A stretch of 64,000 nt of DNA from Haloterrigena salina JCM 13891 (GCF_000337495.1 NZ_AOIS01000067.1:211466-275465), one strand, 5' to 3'. Counted from the stretch's first letter, positions 1-9,562 are shown. Numbers and translations: made by a program. The notes: generated from the sequence alone by a model not told the origin.

Positions 1-665
1 AACTCGAGGAGAACCGCACCGAGATCCAGAACGCCATCGGCGCCGCCGAACGGGAGTTCGAGGAGCTCGAAGAGCTTCGGGATCGCCTCGAGGCGATCGA
101 GGAGCGCTGCGAGCGCCTCGAGTCGCTGTACGACGAGGCCGAGACGCTGCAGGCGACCTACGCGGACCTGCGGGCGGAGCTGCGCCAGCGCAACGTCGAG
201 ACCCTCGAGCGATTGCTCAACGAGACGTTCGATCTGGTCTACCAGAACGACTCCTACGCGGGGATCGACCTCGACGGCGAGTACCGGCTGACGGTCTACC
301 AGAAGGACGGCGAGGCACTCGAACCCGAACAGCTCTCCGGCGGCGAGCGGGCGCTGTTCAACCTCAGCCTGCGGTGTGCCATCTACCGACTGCTCGCGGA
401 GGGCGTCGAGGGATCGGCACCGATGCCGCCGCTGATCTTGGACGAGCCGACGGTCTTCCTCGACTCGGGCCACGTCACGCAACTCGTCTCGCTGGTCGAA
501 TCGATGCGGGATCTGGGCGTCGAACAGATCGTCGTCGTCAGCCACGACGAGGAACTCGTCGGCGCGGCCGACTCGCTGGTCCGCGTCGAGAAGGACGCCA
601 CGTCGAACCGCTCGCGACTCGAGCGCGGCGAACCGCCGGAGGTCGAACTGCTCGCGTCGGACTGA
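1..665 (+). CDS. rad50: DNA double-strand break repair ATPase Rad50, C-terminal part
   Basis: The gene runs in from outside the window; the frame starts at base 3. The first 70 or so codons encode a Glu/Arg/Leu-rich coiled coil. The C-terminal ATPase lobe follows, with the ABC signature [14 protein letters not shown], the Walker B sequence [11 protein letters not shown] and the H-loop VVSHDEE. In this family Rad50 works with Mre11 to tether and process broken DNA ends; mre11 would be expected upstream, outside the window. The protein ends with a short acidic tail at TGA 665. The identification is secure from the signature motifs. Confidence 0.96.
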   Translation, partial: LEENRTEIQNAIGAAEREFEELEELRDRLEAIEERCERLESLYDEAETLQATYADLRAELRQRNVETLERLLNETFDLVYQNDSYAGIDLDGEYRLTVYQKDGEALEPEQLSGGERALFNLSLRCAIYRLLAEGVEGSAPMPPLILDEPTVFLDSGHVTQLVSLVESMRDLGVEQIVVVSHDEELVGAADSLVRVEKDATSNRSRLERGEPPEVELLASD

Positions 666-781
666 GGCATCGATCGAGTCGCGGTCGAGTCTCCGTTCGG
701 CGCGGCGTCACGGACGCTTCCGAGCCGCGGCGCTCGAGGCGGAAGCGGCGCTCGTCAAAACAAATTCGACTCCTTCCCTCG

Positions 782-1270
782 TTACGACGCGCTGTCGGGC
801 ACCTCGCTCGAGGCGGCGCTCGAGGGTTCGACCGCGTCCTCGGCCTCGTCGATCGCGCCGATGGCCTCGAGCGCGTGTCGACACTCGTCGGTGACCCGAT
901 AGCCGCGCTCGCCGGCGACCGTCGTCTCGGCGAGCAGTCCCGCGGACGTCAGTACCGTCAGCCGGCCGTGGAGGTCGCTCTCGCAGAAGGCGTCGGCGTC
1001 GAGGATCGTTTTGACCCCCAGGGGCCCCCGCTCGGCGAGTTCGATCAGGAGTCCGAGGGTCGCCTCGTCGTGGACCGTCGTCAGCAGCGTCCGCACCGGC
1101 CCGGAAACGGTCCGGGCGGCCGTCTCGAGGGGCGACTCGTCGACGTCCTCGAGGCGGTCGTTCTGAACGTAACACTCGTTGCCGTTCTGTGGATCGCGCA
1201 CCAGGCTCGCGTGTTCGGATCGCTTGAGAAGCAGGTATCGTTTGCCGGTGTCGTCTTGGACGGATTTCAT
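782..1270 (-). CDS. Haloarchaeal winged-helix-like conserved protein (DUF7346-type)
   Basis: A 162-residue protein beginning MKSVQDDTGKRYLLLKRS. An upstream ATG at 1318 would add 16 residues of unlike composition, so 1270 is preferred. The N-terminal 35 residues look like a small beta-rich module (RYLLLKRSEHASLVRDP). Residues of about 55-145 read as a winged helix: a helix on LLIELAERGPLGVKTIL, then SDLHGRLTVLTSAGLLAET and a basic wing. I recall this gene lying between rad50 and polB in other haloarchaea as DUF7346, unverified here. A DNA-binding role is plausible but not shown. It converges on rad50. Confidence 0.8.
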   Translation of the reverse strand: MKSVQDDTGKRYLLLKRSEHASLVRDPQNGNECYVQNDRLEDVDESPLETAARTVSGPVRTLLTTVHDEATLGLLIELAERGPLGVKTILDADAFCESDLHGRLTVLTSAGLLAETTVAGERGYRVTDECRHALEAIGAIDEAEDAVEPSSAASSEVPDSAS

Positions 1271-1354
1271 GATCGATCGGTATCGCCCGGTGGCTGGTGT
1301 TGGGAGAGCCCGCCTCAAGTAGTTTCGGCTATGCGCACGGATGACAATAGAGTG

Positions 1355-1837
1355 TTACGTATCGTCGTTCGTTTCGGGAGCCGTCGCGACGCCGGCGTCG
1401 CTCGAGGCGTCGGGCCCCGGTTCGTCGTCGTCGTTGGCGTCGACGTACCGCTGATAGTGGCGATACCGGCGCGCGGTGAAGACGGTACAGGCGAGTCCGA
1501 TCACGAAGAGTATGCCGGCGGTTCTCGTCGCGCCCTCGAAGACGAGAAACAGCGCGGCGAGCGCGTACGTGAGCACCGCCCCGTTGACGAAGAGCACCAT
1601 CGCCCAGAAGGTTTCGCGTAGCTCCGTCGGGACGTCGGTCTCGTCGGTCGAAACCTCCGGTTCGGCGGGCTCGGCGGGCTCCTCGGACTCGAAATCTTCG
1701 CGAATATCCGACCAGAACCCGCCGCCCGCGTCCTCGGACGACACCTGCGGAATCGTGAGGGAATCGCTCTCGGGATCGCGAAACTCCTCTTCCGGATCGT
1801 ACTCGTCGCGTTCGTCGTCGGGCCGGTCGGATCCCAC
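1355..1837 (-). CDS. Two-TM membrane protein with acidic N-terminal tail (DUF7322-type)
   Basis: A 160-residue protein. Residues 1-70 are acidic and probably disordered, with repeated EPAEPAEPE-like sequence. Two hydrophobic helices follow (FWAMVLFVNGAVLTYALAAL and AGILFVIGLACTVFTA), separated by a short charged turn, then a basic YRHYQRYV segment and an acidic tail. It lies in the rad50-polB block and is transcribed with its two small neighbours on the minus strand. The function is unknown; a small membrane-anchored protein is all that can be supported. The DUF number is from memory. Confidence 0.8.
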   Translation of the reverse strand: MGSDRPDDERDEYDPEEEFRDPESDSLTIPQVSSEDAGGGFWSDIREDFESEEPAEPAEPEVSTDETDVPTELRETFWAMVLFVNGAVLTYALAALFLVFEGATRTAGILFVIGLACTVFTARRYRHYQRYVDANDDDEPGPDASSDAGVATAPETNDDT

Positions 1838-1918
1838 ACGTCAACGGTGGAGCAGCCAGCAAAAAAGGGTTCGCGTTCGGAGCGATCGGTCGGGCGGCGC
1901 AGGCGAGAGCGGAGTCCG

Positions 1919-2101
1919 TCAGGCCAGTTCGGACAGCATGAGGGTTCGAGAAGTCTCCACCCACGCGAGCGGGTTCTCGGCGTCGTAGAAGACGACACCG
2001 TCCTCGATCTCGTAAGACTCGATCGTCGCGGTGCCCTCGGGCTGGCTACGCGGCTCGCTTCGATCCGTCGTGTCGTCTGCGTTGGTGGACACTTCGATCA
2101 C
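1919..2101 (-). CDS. Small conserved protein (DUF7331-type)
   Basis: A 60-residue acidic protein. The start appears to be GTG at 2101; another GTG three codons later is possible. The first 25 residues are polar. The conserved-looking core is ESYEIEDGVVFYDAENPLAW, ending WVETSRTLMLSELA. A TATA-like ACATATAATG sequence on the minus strand near 2131-2140 would place transcription start about ten bases before the GTG. The gene is divergent from polB and is a usual companion of it in haloarchaea. No function is known. Confidence 0.75.
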   Translation of the reverse strand: MIEVSTNADDTTDRSEPRSQPEGTATIESYEIEDGVVFYDAENPLAWVETSRTLMLSELA

Positions 2102-2110
2102 CTGACTTCA

Positions 2111-2125
2111 TGGTAAGTGTTACCA
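2111..2125. promoter_or_regulatory. Inverted repeat in the DUF7331-polB divergent region
   Basis: TGGTAAGTGTTACCA has perfect 6-bp arms (TGGTAA/TTACCA) around a 3-bp centre. It sits between the minus-strand TATA-like element and the GTG start at 2101, where a repressor could act. It may be chance; no regulator is assigned. Confidence 0.35.
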
Positions 2126-2199
2126 CATTATATGTCTTGTTGCTCTTGCAAAACTGTGAGACGCGCTCGGGGAGGCGACGGTCGACCGAAGTGTGGGGG

Positions 2200-2206
2200 T
2201 TTTTAT
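2200..2206 (+). promoter_or_regulatory. TATA box of polB
   Basis: TTTTTAT lies about 27 bp before the ATG at 2231, the spacing expected for a leaderless haloarchaeal transcript. This supports 2231, not the in-frame ATG at 2117, as the polB start. Confidence 0.6.
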
Positions 2207-2230
2207 CCGGCGACTGCCAACCCCGACACC

Positions 2231-4969
2231 ATGACTGAGGCGGGCCAATCCGGACTCGCGGACTTCGGCGGCGAGTCCGACGACGCGGACGAGCGGCCGG
2301 AGGAAGAGGCGGTTGCCGTCGCCGGCAACGGCGGCTCGAGTGCCGCCGAGGTAATCGACGTGATTGAAGAGACCCTGCCCGAACCGCAGGGCGAACTCGA
2401 GCTCGCGGTGATGCAGGTCGATTACACCATCGCGGGCTACGGCGACGAGGAGCGGCCGATCATGCACGTCTTCGGACGCACGCCCGACGGCGAGCTAGAG
2501 CACGTCCAGTTCGTCGGCTTCCGGCCGTACTTCTACGCGCCGACGGACAGCTTGGAACAGCCCCCCGAGGAGCAGTACGACCGCTTGACCGGCAGCCGGG
2601 AGTACGACGAGGACGGCGAGCCCTACGAGAGCATCCGCGGCGAGAAACTGACCAAAATCTTCGGCCAGACGCCCCGCGACGTCGGCCAGGTCCGCGACGA
2701 CTTCGACCACTTCGAGGCCGACATCCTCTTCCCGAACCGGTTTCTGATCGACAAGGACGTCCGCAGCGGCATCCGCGTCCCGGAGCGACGCGCCGAGGAC
2801 GACTCGCTGGTCGTCCCCCACGACGAGGTCGAGGCTGTCGACGTCGACGCCGAGCCGCGCGTCAACACGTTCGACATCGAAGTCGACGACCGCTCGGGCT
2901 TCCCCGAGGACGGCGAAGAGCCGATCGTCTGTCTCACCAGCCACGACTCCTACCGCGACGAGTACATCATGTGGCTCTACGAGGCCCCGATCGGCGACGG
3001 CCCGATCCCTGAGGAAATCGAGAACTACGATCCGATCGAGGGCGAGATCGACCACGAGGTCCGCGCCTTCGAGGACGAGGAAGCGATGCTCGAGGCCTTC
3101 ATCGACTACATCGAGGAGACCGATCCCGACGTCCTCACGGGCTGGAACTTCGAGGACTTCGACGCGCCGTACTTCCTCGACCGCCTCGAGGAAGTCGACG
3201 GCCCCCACCACGACTACGACCTCTCGATCGATCGCCTCTCGCGGGTCGACGAGGTCTGGCGCAGCAACTGGGGCGGGCCCGACATCAAGGGCCGGGTCGT
3301 CTTCGACCTGCTGTACGGCTACCAGCGGATGGTCTTCTCCGAACTGGATTCGTACCGGCTTGACGCGGTCGGCGAGGCCGAACTGGGCGTGGGGAAGGAA
3401 CGGTACGCCGGCGACATCGGCGACCTCTGGGAGGACGACCCCACGAAACTGCTCGAGTACAACCTCCGGGACGTCGAACTCTGCGTGGAACTGGACCGCC
3501 AGCAGGAGATCATCCCGTTCTGGGACGAGGTGCGTTCGTTCGTCGGCTGTAAGTTAGAGGACGCACCGACGCCCGGCGACGCGGTCGACATGTACGTCCT
3601 CCACGAGGCCTACGGCCGCTTCGCCCTCCCCTCGAAGGGCCAACAGGAGGCCGGCGAAGAGTACGAGGGCGGCGCCGTCTTCGAGCCGATCACGGGCGTC
3701 AAGGAGAACGTCACCGTGCTCGACCTGAAGTCGCTGTACCCGATGTGCATGACCACGATCAACGCCTCGCCGGAGACGAAGGTCGACCCCGAGAAGTACG
3801 ACGGGGAGACCTACGTCGCGCCGATCGGCGACGACGAGATCCACTTCCGGAAGGAACCCGACGGCGTCATGCGCGAGATGATCACGGAACTGCTCGCCGA
3901 GCGCGAGGAGAAGAAGGAACTCCGGAACGAGTACGAGCCTGGGAGCCTCGAGTACGAGCAGTACGACCGCCAGCAGGGAGCGGTGAAGGTCATCATGAAC
4001 TCGCTGTACGGCGTCTCCGGCTGGGAGCAGTTCCGGCTCTACGACAAGGAAGCGGCGTCCGCGATCACCGCGACCGGCCGCGAAGTGATCGAATTCACGG
4101 AGACCGCGGCGAACGAACTCGACTACCAGGTCACCTACGGCGACACCGACAGCGTCATGCTCGAGTTGGGCCCCGACGTCTCGACGGAGGAGGCCATCGA
4201 GCAATCCTTCGAGATCGAGGAGCACATCAACGGTCGCTACGACGACTTCGCGCGCGAGGATTTGAACGCGGAGGCTCACCGGTTCCAGATCGAGTTCGAG
4301 AAGCTCTACCGGCGGTTCTTCCAGGCCGGCAAGAAGAAACGCTACGCCGGCCACATCGTCTGGAAGGAGGGCAAGGACGTCAACGACATCGACATCGTCG
4401 GCTTCGAGTACCAGCGCTCGGACATCGCCCCGATCACCAAGGAGGTCCAACACCGGGTCATCGAGATGATCGTCCGAGAGGGCGACGTCGAAGGGGCGAA
4501 GGAGTACGTCAACGGGATCATCGAGGACGTCCGCACGGGAGACATCTCCCTCGAGGAGATCGCCATCCCGGGCGGCATCGGCAAACGACTGGACAACTAC
4601 GACACCGACACTGCGCAGGTCCGCGGGGCGAAGTACGCGAACCTACTGTTGGGCACTAACTTCCAGCGCGGGAGCAAGCCCAAGCGCCTCTACCTCGACC
4701 GCGTCGATCCCGCCTTCTTCCGCCGGATGGAGAGCGACGAAGGATTCGATCCCCAGCGCGACCCCCTCTACGGCGCCTTCAAGCGCGACCCCGACGTGAT
4801 CTGCTTCGAGTACGAGGACCAGATCCCGCCGGAGTTCGAGGTCGACTACGACAAGATGCTCGAGAAGACCCTGAAGGGGCCGATTTCGCGGATTCTCGAG
4901 GCGCTAGATGTCTCGTGGGACGAAGTCAAGAGCGGCCAGGAGCAGACGGGACTGGGCAATTTCATGTGA
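2231..4969 (+). CDS. polB: DNA-directed DNA polymerase family B
   Basis: A 912-residue replicative polymerase with 3'-5' proofreading. The N-terminal 40 residues are acidic and variable. Exonuclease motifs are FDIEVDD (about residue 214), GWNFEDFDAPYF (about 303) and the YNLRD tyrosine-aspartate motif. Polymerase motif A is DLKSLYP (about 497), motif B KVIMNSLYG (about 585) and motif C YGDTDS (about 635). Many haloarchaeal polB genes carry inteins at motifs A-C; here all three run through uninterrupted. The ATG at 2231 is chosen because 2117 lies upstream of the likely promoter and would add Cys-rich, non-polymerase sequence. Confidence 0.97.
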   Translation: MTEAGQSGLADFGGESDDADERPEEEAVAVAGNGGSSAAEVIDVIEETLPEPQGELELAVMQVDYTIAGYGDEERPIMHVFGRTPDGELEHVQFVGFRPYFYAPTDSLEQPPEEQYDRLTGSREYDEDGEPYESIRGEKLTKIFGQTPRDVGQVRDDFDHFEADILFPNRFLIDKDVRSGIRVPERRAEDDSLVVPHDEVEAVDVDAEPRVNTFDIEVDDRSGFPEDGEEPIVCLTSHDSYRDEYIMWLYEAPIGDGPIPEEIENYDPIEGEIDHEVRAFEDEEAMLEAFIDYIEETDPDVLTGWNFEDFDAPYFLDRLEEVDGPHHDYDLSIDRLSRVDEVWRSNWGGPDIKGRVVFDLLYGYQRMVFSELDSYRLDAVGEAELGVGKERYAGDIGDLWEDDPTKLLEYNLRDVELCVELDRQQEIIPFWDEVRSFVGCKLEDAPTPGDAVDMYVLHEAYGRFALPSKGQQEAGEEYEGGAVFEPITGVKENVTVLDLKSLYPMCMTTINASPETKVDPEKYDGETYVAPIGDDEIHFRKEPDGVMREMITELLAEREEKKELRNEYEPGSLEYEQYDRQQGAVKVIMNSLYGVSGWEQFRLYDKEAASAITATGREVIEFTETAANELDYQVTYGDTDSVMLELGPDVSTEEAIEQSFEIEEHINGRYDDFAREDLNAEAHRFQIEFEKLYRRFFQAGKKKRYAGHIVWKEGKDVNDIDIVGFEYQRSDIAPITKEVQHRVIEMIVREGDVEGAKEYVNGIIEDVRTGDISLEEIAIPGGIGKRLDNYDTDTAQVRGAKYANLLLGTNFQRGSKPKRLYLDRVDPAFFRRMESDEGFDPQRDPLYGAFKRDPDVICFEYEDQIPPEFEVDYDKMLEKTLKGPISRILEALDVSWDEVKSGQEQTGLGNFM

Positions 4970-4994
4970 ATATCAGTTTGACCGCGCGATAGCT

Positions 4995-5400
4995 AGGAGA
5001 CGCAACCATTTTACCCCACTATTTCTTAAATACACAACATATAGTCGTATGTGAAAAGAAAACTCTGCACAACATCTCCACCGGATAAACAGATTGTTGA
5101 AGAAAGCGACGCCATTGTTGATATTCGCCATCTCATTGGAATTCCTGTACGATGGCATCGTGGGCATTACGCTTGCCAACCCATTGAGCGTCATCGAACT
5201 CGGTGGCGCGGCCGTAGGCGTGGCAGCGTTCGGGTATCTCCTCGTTCGGTACAGGTTTGATTCCATCAGATTACGACTCTCGACAGCGTGCAGTGAACCT
5301 AATCTAACGCAACTAGAAACATCAACTTTCATTTGATATTGTTTCGGTATCATGTTCGTTGCCGTGGATTCTCCTGAGGGCGCAACGAGGAGACGCAACC
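4995..5400. repeat. 13-bp direct repeats flanking a 380-bp low-GC segment
   Basis: AGGAGACGCAACC occurs at 4995-5007 and again, in the same orientation, at 5388-5400. The interval contains the small membrane-protein frame. Repeats of this length so close together could mark a past insertion or a short recombination site. Confidence 0.5.
5094..5336 (+). CDS. Possible small two-TM membrane protein
   Basis: The frame opens with TTG codons at 5094 and encodes KKATPLLIFAISLEFLYDGI, then two hydrophobic stretches (residues about 6-28 and 36-52) ending in a basic RYRF. This pattern resembles a real small membrane protein more than random sequence. The tail after about residue 55 is polar and may not belong to it. 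No ATG or GTG is available in frame before the hydrophobic part, so the gene could be decayed at its 5' end. Function unknown. Confidence 0.35.
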   Translation: MLKKATPLLIFAISLEFLYDGIVGITLANPLSVIELGGAAVGVAAFGYLLVRYRFDSIRLRLSTACSEPNLTQLETSTFI

Positions 5401-5795
5401 GAACGCCCGCTTGGTGCTGGCGTCGAGGATAGAGTTCCGTGCAGGCGGCAGTGAGACGACGACTTCGCTTCTATCAATAATTGGTATCGCCGCAGATCCG
5501 GGTGCGGTCCATGAGAATCAGATATCGTCCGAATCGCCCGAAACCGACCAACGAAGAACGATCTTATGGCGTAGATCGATGGTGATTTATCGTCATTAGA
5601 GAGGTTGGTCTCACAGAATTGCTTGAATTACTCGACGGCAATACAATATAACTAGTGGAGGTGGTTTAAGTGCTTTTCCAGCACGAGAGTTATGATTATT
5701 GATTAGCAAAACTATTTTGTCTCTTCAAGACTGGATCCAATTGGATACGAAACCGTTATCAGTCATACGACCCACTCTTCAGATGAGCGAATACT

Positions 5796-6707
5796 ATGGC
5801 ACGTCTCGAACTATCCAACCTGCACGCGGAAGTGGCGGAGGGCGACGAGAAAATTCTCGAGGGCGTCGATCTCGAGGTCGAGTCCGGCGAGATCCACGCC
5901 CTGATGGGGCCCAACGGCTCCGGGAAGTCGACGACCGCGAAGGTCATCGCCGGTCACCCCGCCTACGAGGTCACCGAGGGCGAGGTTCTGCTCCACCTCG
6001 AGGACGAGGAGTTCGGTGAGGACATCGAGATCGACGAGGACCAGCGCACCTGGAACCTGCTGGATCTCGAGCCCAACGAGCGCGCCGCGCTCGGTATCTT
6101 CCTCGGCTTCCAGTATCCCGCCGAGATCGAGGGCGTCACGATGACGAACTTCCTCCGCACGGCGCTGAACGCCAAGATCGAGGAGCGCGAGGAGCTCTTC
6201 GAGGACGAGGACGGCGACGAAGCGGAAGAAGAGGAGGACGAAGGCTTTGAGTCCTCGCCGATGGAAGGCCCCGCGGACGAGGGCGAGGTCGGCGTCGCCG
6301 AGTTCCAGGGGATCCTCCAGGAGAAGATGGAGCAGCTGGAGATGGACGAGAAGTTCGCCCAGCGCTACCTCAACGCCGGCTTCTCCGGCGGGGAGAAGAA
6401 GCAGAACGAAGTGCTGCAGGCCGCCATCCTCGAGCCGTCGATCGCCGTCCTCGACGAGATCGACTCCGGGCTCGACATCGACCGCCTGCAGGACGTGTCC
6501 AACGGGATCAACGCGCTGCGCGACGAGCAGGGCACCGGTATCCTTCAGATCACCCACTACCAGCGCATCCTCGACTACGTCGAGCCCGATCACGTCCACG
6601 TGATGCTCGACGGCCAGATCGCCAAGAGCGGCGGTCCGGAGCTCGCCGAGAAGCTCGAGGACAAGGGGTACGACTGGGTTCGCGAAGACGTCTACGGCAC
6701 CGCGTAA
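5796..6707 (+). CDS. sufC: Fe-S cluster assembly ATPase SufC
   Basis: A 303-residue ABC ATPase of the SUF system, which with SufB and SufD builds iron-sulfur clusters in the cytoplasm. Walker A is GPNGSGKST (about residue 38). The signature region is FSGGEKKQNEVLQ and Walker B is IAVLDEIDSGLD, both typical of SufC. The H-loop is ITHYQRIL, as in SufC where Tyr follows His. The protein is longer than bacterial SufC (about 250) because of a Glu/Asp-rich insert at about residues 130-165, a common haloarchaeal elaboration. First gene of sufCBD. Confidence 0.96.
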   Translation: MARLELSNLHAEVAEGDEKILEGVDLEVESGEIHALMGPNGSGKSTTAKVIAGHPAYEVTEGEVLLHLEDEEFGEDIEIDEDQRTWNLLDLEPNERAALGIFLGFQYPAEIEGVTMTNFLRTALNAKIEEREELFEDEDGDEAEEEEDEGFESSPMEGPADEGEVGVAEFQGILQEKMEQLEMDEKFAQRYLNAGFSGGEKKQNEVLQAAILEPSIAVLDEIDSGLDIDRLQDVSNGINALRDEQGTGILQITHYQRILDYVEPDHVHVMLDGQIAKSGGPELAEKLEDKGYDWVREDVYGTA

Positions 6708-6768
6708 CCGGATTCGACTAGAACAACCGTAATAACGCTACAGCCGTAACCATAAACCACATCAACCA

Positions 6769-8199
6769 ATGAGTTCCGATCAAGACCACCTAAAAGAGAC
6801 AGACACTGAGGCCCGGTTCGAGTTCAAGAAAGAGGAGAACTCCGCCGTCAGATCCGGTAAAGGCCTAACTGAAGAGGTCATCCGCATGATCTCCGACGAC
6901 AAGGACGAGCCCGACTGGATGCTCGAGCGACGCCTCCGCGCGCTCGAGCAGTACCAGAACATGCCGATGCCGTCGGACTGGCCCGGCATGCCGGACCTCT
7001 CCGAACTGGACGTCGAAGAGATCATCCCCTACATCCGCCCGGACGTCGACAAGCGCGAAGGCGTCGACGACTGGACGGAGCTGCCCGACGACATCAAGGA
7101 CACGTTCGATAAGCTGGGCATTCCGGAGGCCGAGAAGAACGCCCTCTCGGGCGTCGGCGCCCAGTACGAGTCCGAGGTCGTCTACCAGAACATGCAAGAG
7201 CAGTGGGAGGAGAAGGGGGTCATCTTCTGTAACATGGACAAGGCCGTCCAGGACCACCCCGAGCTCGTCAAAGAGCACTTCATGACGACCTGCGTGCCGC
7301 CGAGCGACAACAAGTTCGCCGCGCTGCACGGGGCCGTCTGGTCCGGCGGCTCGTTCGTCTACGTCCCCGAGGACGTCACCGTCGAGATGCCGGTTCAGGC
7401 CTACTTCCGCATGAACTCGGAAGGGATGGGCCAGTTCGAGCACACGCTCATCATCGCCGAGGAAGGCTCCGAGGTCCACTACATCGAGGGCTGTTCGGCC
7501 CCGAAGTACGGGACCCACAACCTCCACTCGGGCGGCGTCGAGGTCTTCGTGGGCGAAGACGCCCACGTCCAGTACTCGACCGTCCAGAACTGGTCGAAGA
7601 ACACGTTCAACCTGAACACCAAGCGCGCCATCTGCGAGGAGAACGGCACGATGGAGTGGGTCTCGGGCAGCATGGGATCGAAAGTGACCATGCTCTACCC
7701 GTGTACGATCCTCAAGGGTCGCGGCTCGACGGACACCCACATTACCATCGCTCTGGCGGGCGAGGGTCAGGACATCGACACCGGTGCGAAGGTCTACCAC
7801 AACGCGCCCGAGACGAGTTCGACAATCGAGTCCAAGTCGATCGCCAAGGACGGCGGCCGTACCAACTACCGCGGTCTCGTCCACATCGCCGACGGTGCCG
7901 AGAACTCGAGCACCGCCGTCGAGTGTGACGCGCTGATGTTCGACAACGAGTCGACCTCGGACACCATGCCGTACATGGAGATCGAGGAGTCGAAGGTCGA
8001 CGTCGCACACGAGGCGACCGTCGGCAAGATCGGCGACGAGGACATCTTCTACCTCCAGTCGCGCGGACTGGACGACGACGACGCCAAGAAGATGATCGTC
8101 GCCGGCTTCATCGAGCCGATCACGGAGGAACTGCCGATCGAGTACGCGGTCGAACTCAACCGCCTCATCGAACTCGAGATGGAGGGGAGCCTCGGATAA
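6769..8199 (+). CDS. sufB: Fe-S cluster scaffold protein SufB
   Basis: A 476-residue member of the SufB/SufD beta-helix family. It has the SufB hallmarks: an N-terminal helical part (DEPDWMLERRLRALE), then FVYVPEDVTVEMPVQAYFR, EGCSAPKYGTHNLHSGGVEVFV and the C-terminal SRGLDDDDAKKMIVAGFIEPI. It starts 61 bp after sufC and ends one base before sufD begins, so the three are surely one transcript. SufB is the scaffold on which the cluster forms, as a complex with SufC and SufD. Confidence 0.96.
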   Translation: MSSDQDHLKETDTEARFEFKKEENSAVRSGKGLTEEVIRMISDDKDEPDWMLERRLRALEQYQNMPMPSDWPGMPDLSELDVEEIIPYIRPDVDKREGVDDWTELPDDIKDTFDKLGIPEAEKNALSGVGAQYESEVVYQNMQEQWEEKGVIFCNMDKAVQDHPELVKEHFMTTCVPPSDNKFAALHGAVWSGGSFVYVPEDVTVEMPVQAYFRMNSEGMGQFEHTLIIAEEGSEVHYIEGCSAPKYGTHNLHSGGVEVFVGEDAHVQYSTVQNWSKNTFNLNTKRAICEENGTMEWVSGSMGSKVTMLYPCTILKGRGSTDTHITIALAGEGQDIDTGAKVYHNAPETSSTIESKSIAKDGGRTNYRGLVHIADGAENSSTAVECDALMFDNESTSDTMPYMEIEESKVDVAHEATVGKIGDEDIFYLQSRGLDDDDAKKMIVAGFIEPITEELPIEYAVELNRLIELEMEGSLG

Positions 8200-8200
8200 T

Positions 8201-9421
8201 ATGAGCGCAGGAACACAGGTACACGCCAATCTGACCGAAGAACAGGTACGCGAAATCAGCGGCGACCTCGACGAGCCCGAGTGGCTCTTAGAGACCCGTC
8301 TCGAGGCCCTCGAGGCCCTCGACTCCCTCGACATGCCCGACGTCATCAAGACGCCGGGACGGGAGTGGACGAACCTCTACGAGCTGGACTTCGAGTCCCT
8401 CGTGGACCCGCTGAACGCGGCCGAGAATAAGGATCAGGTCGGTCCCGACGAGGCCAACGTCCTCTCGTGGGCCGACGCGGTCCAGGAACACGAGGAGCTC
8501 CTCAAGGAGCACTTCGGCAGCATCGTCGATCCCCAGGAAAACTACCTGACGGCGCTCTCGACGGCGCTCTTTAGCACCGGGACGGTCATCTACGTCCCCG
8601 AAGGCGTCGACGCCGAGGACGTCGCTATCCGAACCGAGCAGAACTCCCGCTCGCTGTTCAACTACACGCTCGTCGTCACCGAGGAGTCGTCCTCGGTCAC
8701 GATCCTCGAGCGACAGTCGACCGGCGAGGAAGCCGAGGAGCAGTACTACAGCGGCGTCGTCGAAGTCGCCGCCGGCGAGAACAGCTACGTCCAGTACGGC
8801 AGTCTCCAGAACCTCTCGGAGGAGGCCTACAACTTCACCGTCAAGCGCGGCGTCACCGACACCTACGCTACGATCGACTGGATCGAGGGCAATCTCGGCA
8901 CGCAGCTGACCAAGACCGAGGTCTCGACGGAGCTTCGCGGCGACTCCTCGGAGACGCAGATCGTCGGGGCCTTCTACGGCCACAACGATCAGCACTTCGA
9001 CCTCGATGCGAAGGTCTGGCATCGTGCGGAGCACACGACTGCAGACCTAATCACCCGCGGCGTCATCGACGACATCTCCCGATCGGTCTACGAGGGCGTC
9101 CAGGACGTCGGTGCCGACGCCTGGGACACGAGCTCCTACCAGCGCGAGAACACGCTGATGCTCAGCGACGAGAGCGAGGCCGACGCCTCCCCCCAGCTGA
9201 TCATCAACAACCACGACACCGAGGCCAGCCACTCCGCGACGGTCGGCCAGATCGACGCGGAGGACCTGTTCTACATGACCTCCCGCGGTGTCGATCCCCG
9301 CTCGGCTCGCAACATGCTCGTCGAGGGCTTCTTCGTGCCCGTCCTCGAGGAGATCGACGTCGACGAGCTCCGCGACGATCTCGAGGAACTGATCGGCGCG
9401 CGGCTCCGTCAACGCGACTAA
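8201..9421 (+). CDS. sufD: Fe-S cluster assembly protein SufD
   Basis: A 406-residue paralogue of SufB. The N-terminus repeats the family pattern (DEPEWLLETRLEALEAL). The beta-helix region contains YVPEGVDAEDVAIRTEQN, and the C-terminus has SHSATVGQIDAEDLFYMTSR followed by ARNMLVEGFFVPVLEEI. SufD forms a heterodimer with SufB and is needed for iron entry in the studied systems. The ATG lies one base after the sufB stop. A T-rich tract follows from 9441. Confidence 0.94.
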   Translation: MSAGTQVHANLTEEQVREISGDLDEPEWLLETRLEALEALDSLDMPDVIKTPGREWTNLYELDFESLVDPLNAAENKDQVGPDEANVLSWADAVQEHEELLKEHFGSIVDPQENYLTALSTALFSTGTVIYVPEGVDAEDVAIRTEQNSRSLFNYTLVVTEESSSVTILERQSTGEEAEEQYYSGVVEVAAGENSYVQYGSLQNLSEEAYNFTVKRGVTDTYATIDWIEGNLGTQLTKTEVSTELRGDSSETQIVGAFYGHNDQHFDLDAKVWHRAEHTTADLITRGVIDDISRSVYEGVQDVGADAWDTSSYQRENTLMLSDESEADASPQLIINNHDTEASHSATVGQIDAEDLFYMTSRGVDPRSARNMLVEGFFVPVLEEIDVDELRDDLEELIGARLRQRD

Positions 9422-9440
9422 CCGCCGGGCGATAGCGCGG

Positions 9441-9460
9441 TTTTTACGTTCTTTCGCTTT
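9441..9460 (+). terminator. T-rich terminator after sufD
   Basis: TTTTTACGTTCTTTCGCTTT begins 20 bp after the sufD stop. Archaeal transcription usually ends at such U-rich tracts without a strong hairpin. Confidence 0.5.
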
Positions 9461-9562
9461 CGTTCTGCTCTCGCCTCGAGCCGTCTCCGTGTTCTGTCGA
9501 CTGCGACCGTCCTCACGGCGTCTGACGAGCACTTTTATACGATGATCGGCAATCCGGGGACG

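Larger units (their letters stand above)
4970..5795. other. AT-rich gap between polB and sufC
   Basis: This 826-bp stretch is much lower in GC than its neighbours and holds only one plausible short gene (5094-5336). A 13-bp direct repeat bounds its first half. Base 5600 onward contains AT-rich sequence (such as CAATATAACTAG) that could include the sufC promoter. Nothing else is recognisable; the other open frames lack protein-like composition. Confidence 0.5.

Noticed and set aside
2231-4969. Inteins expected in haloarchaeal polB.
   Set aside because: Motifs A, B and C are continuous and the length (912) is that of the mature protein; no intein is present.
4973-5398. Minus-strand frame of 141 codons in the polB-sufC gap.
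   Set aside because: It is the antisense of the small membrane-protein frame and has a mixed, non-protein-like composition.
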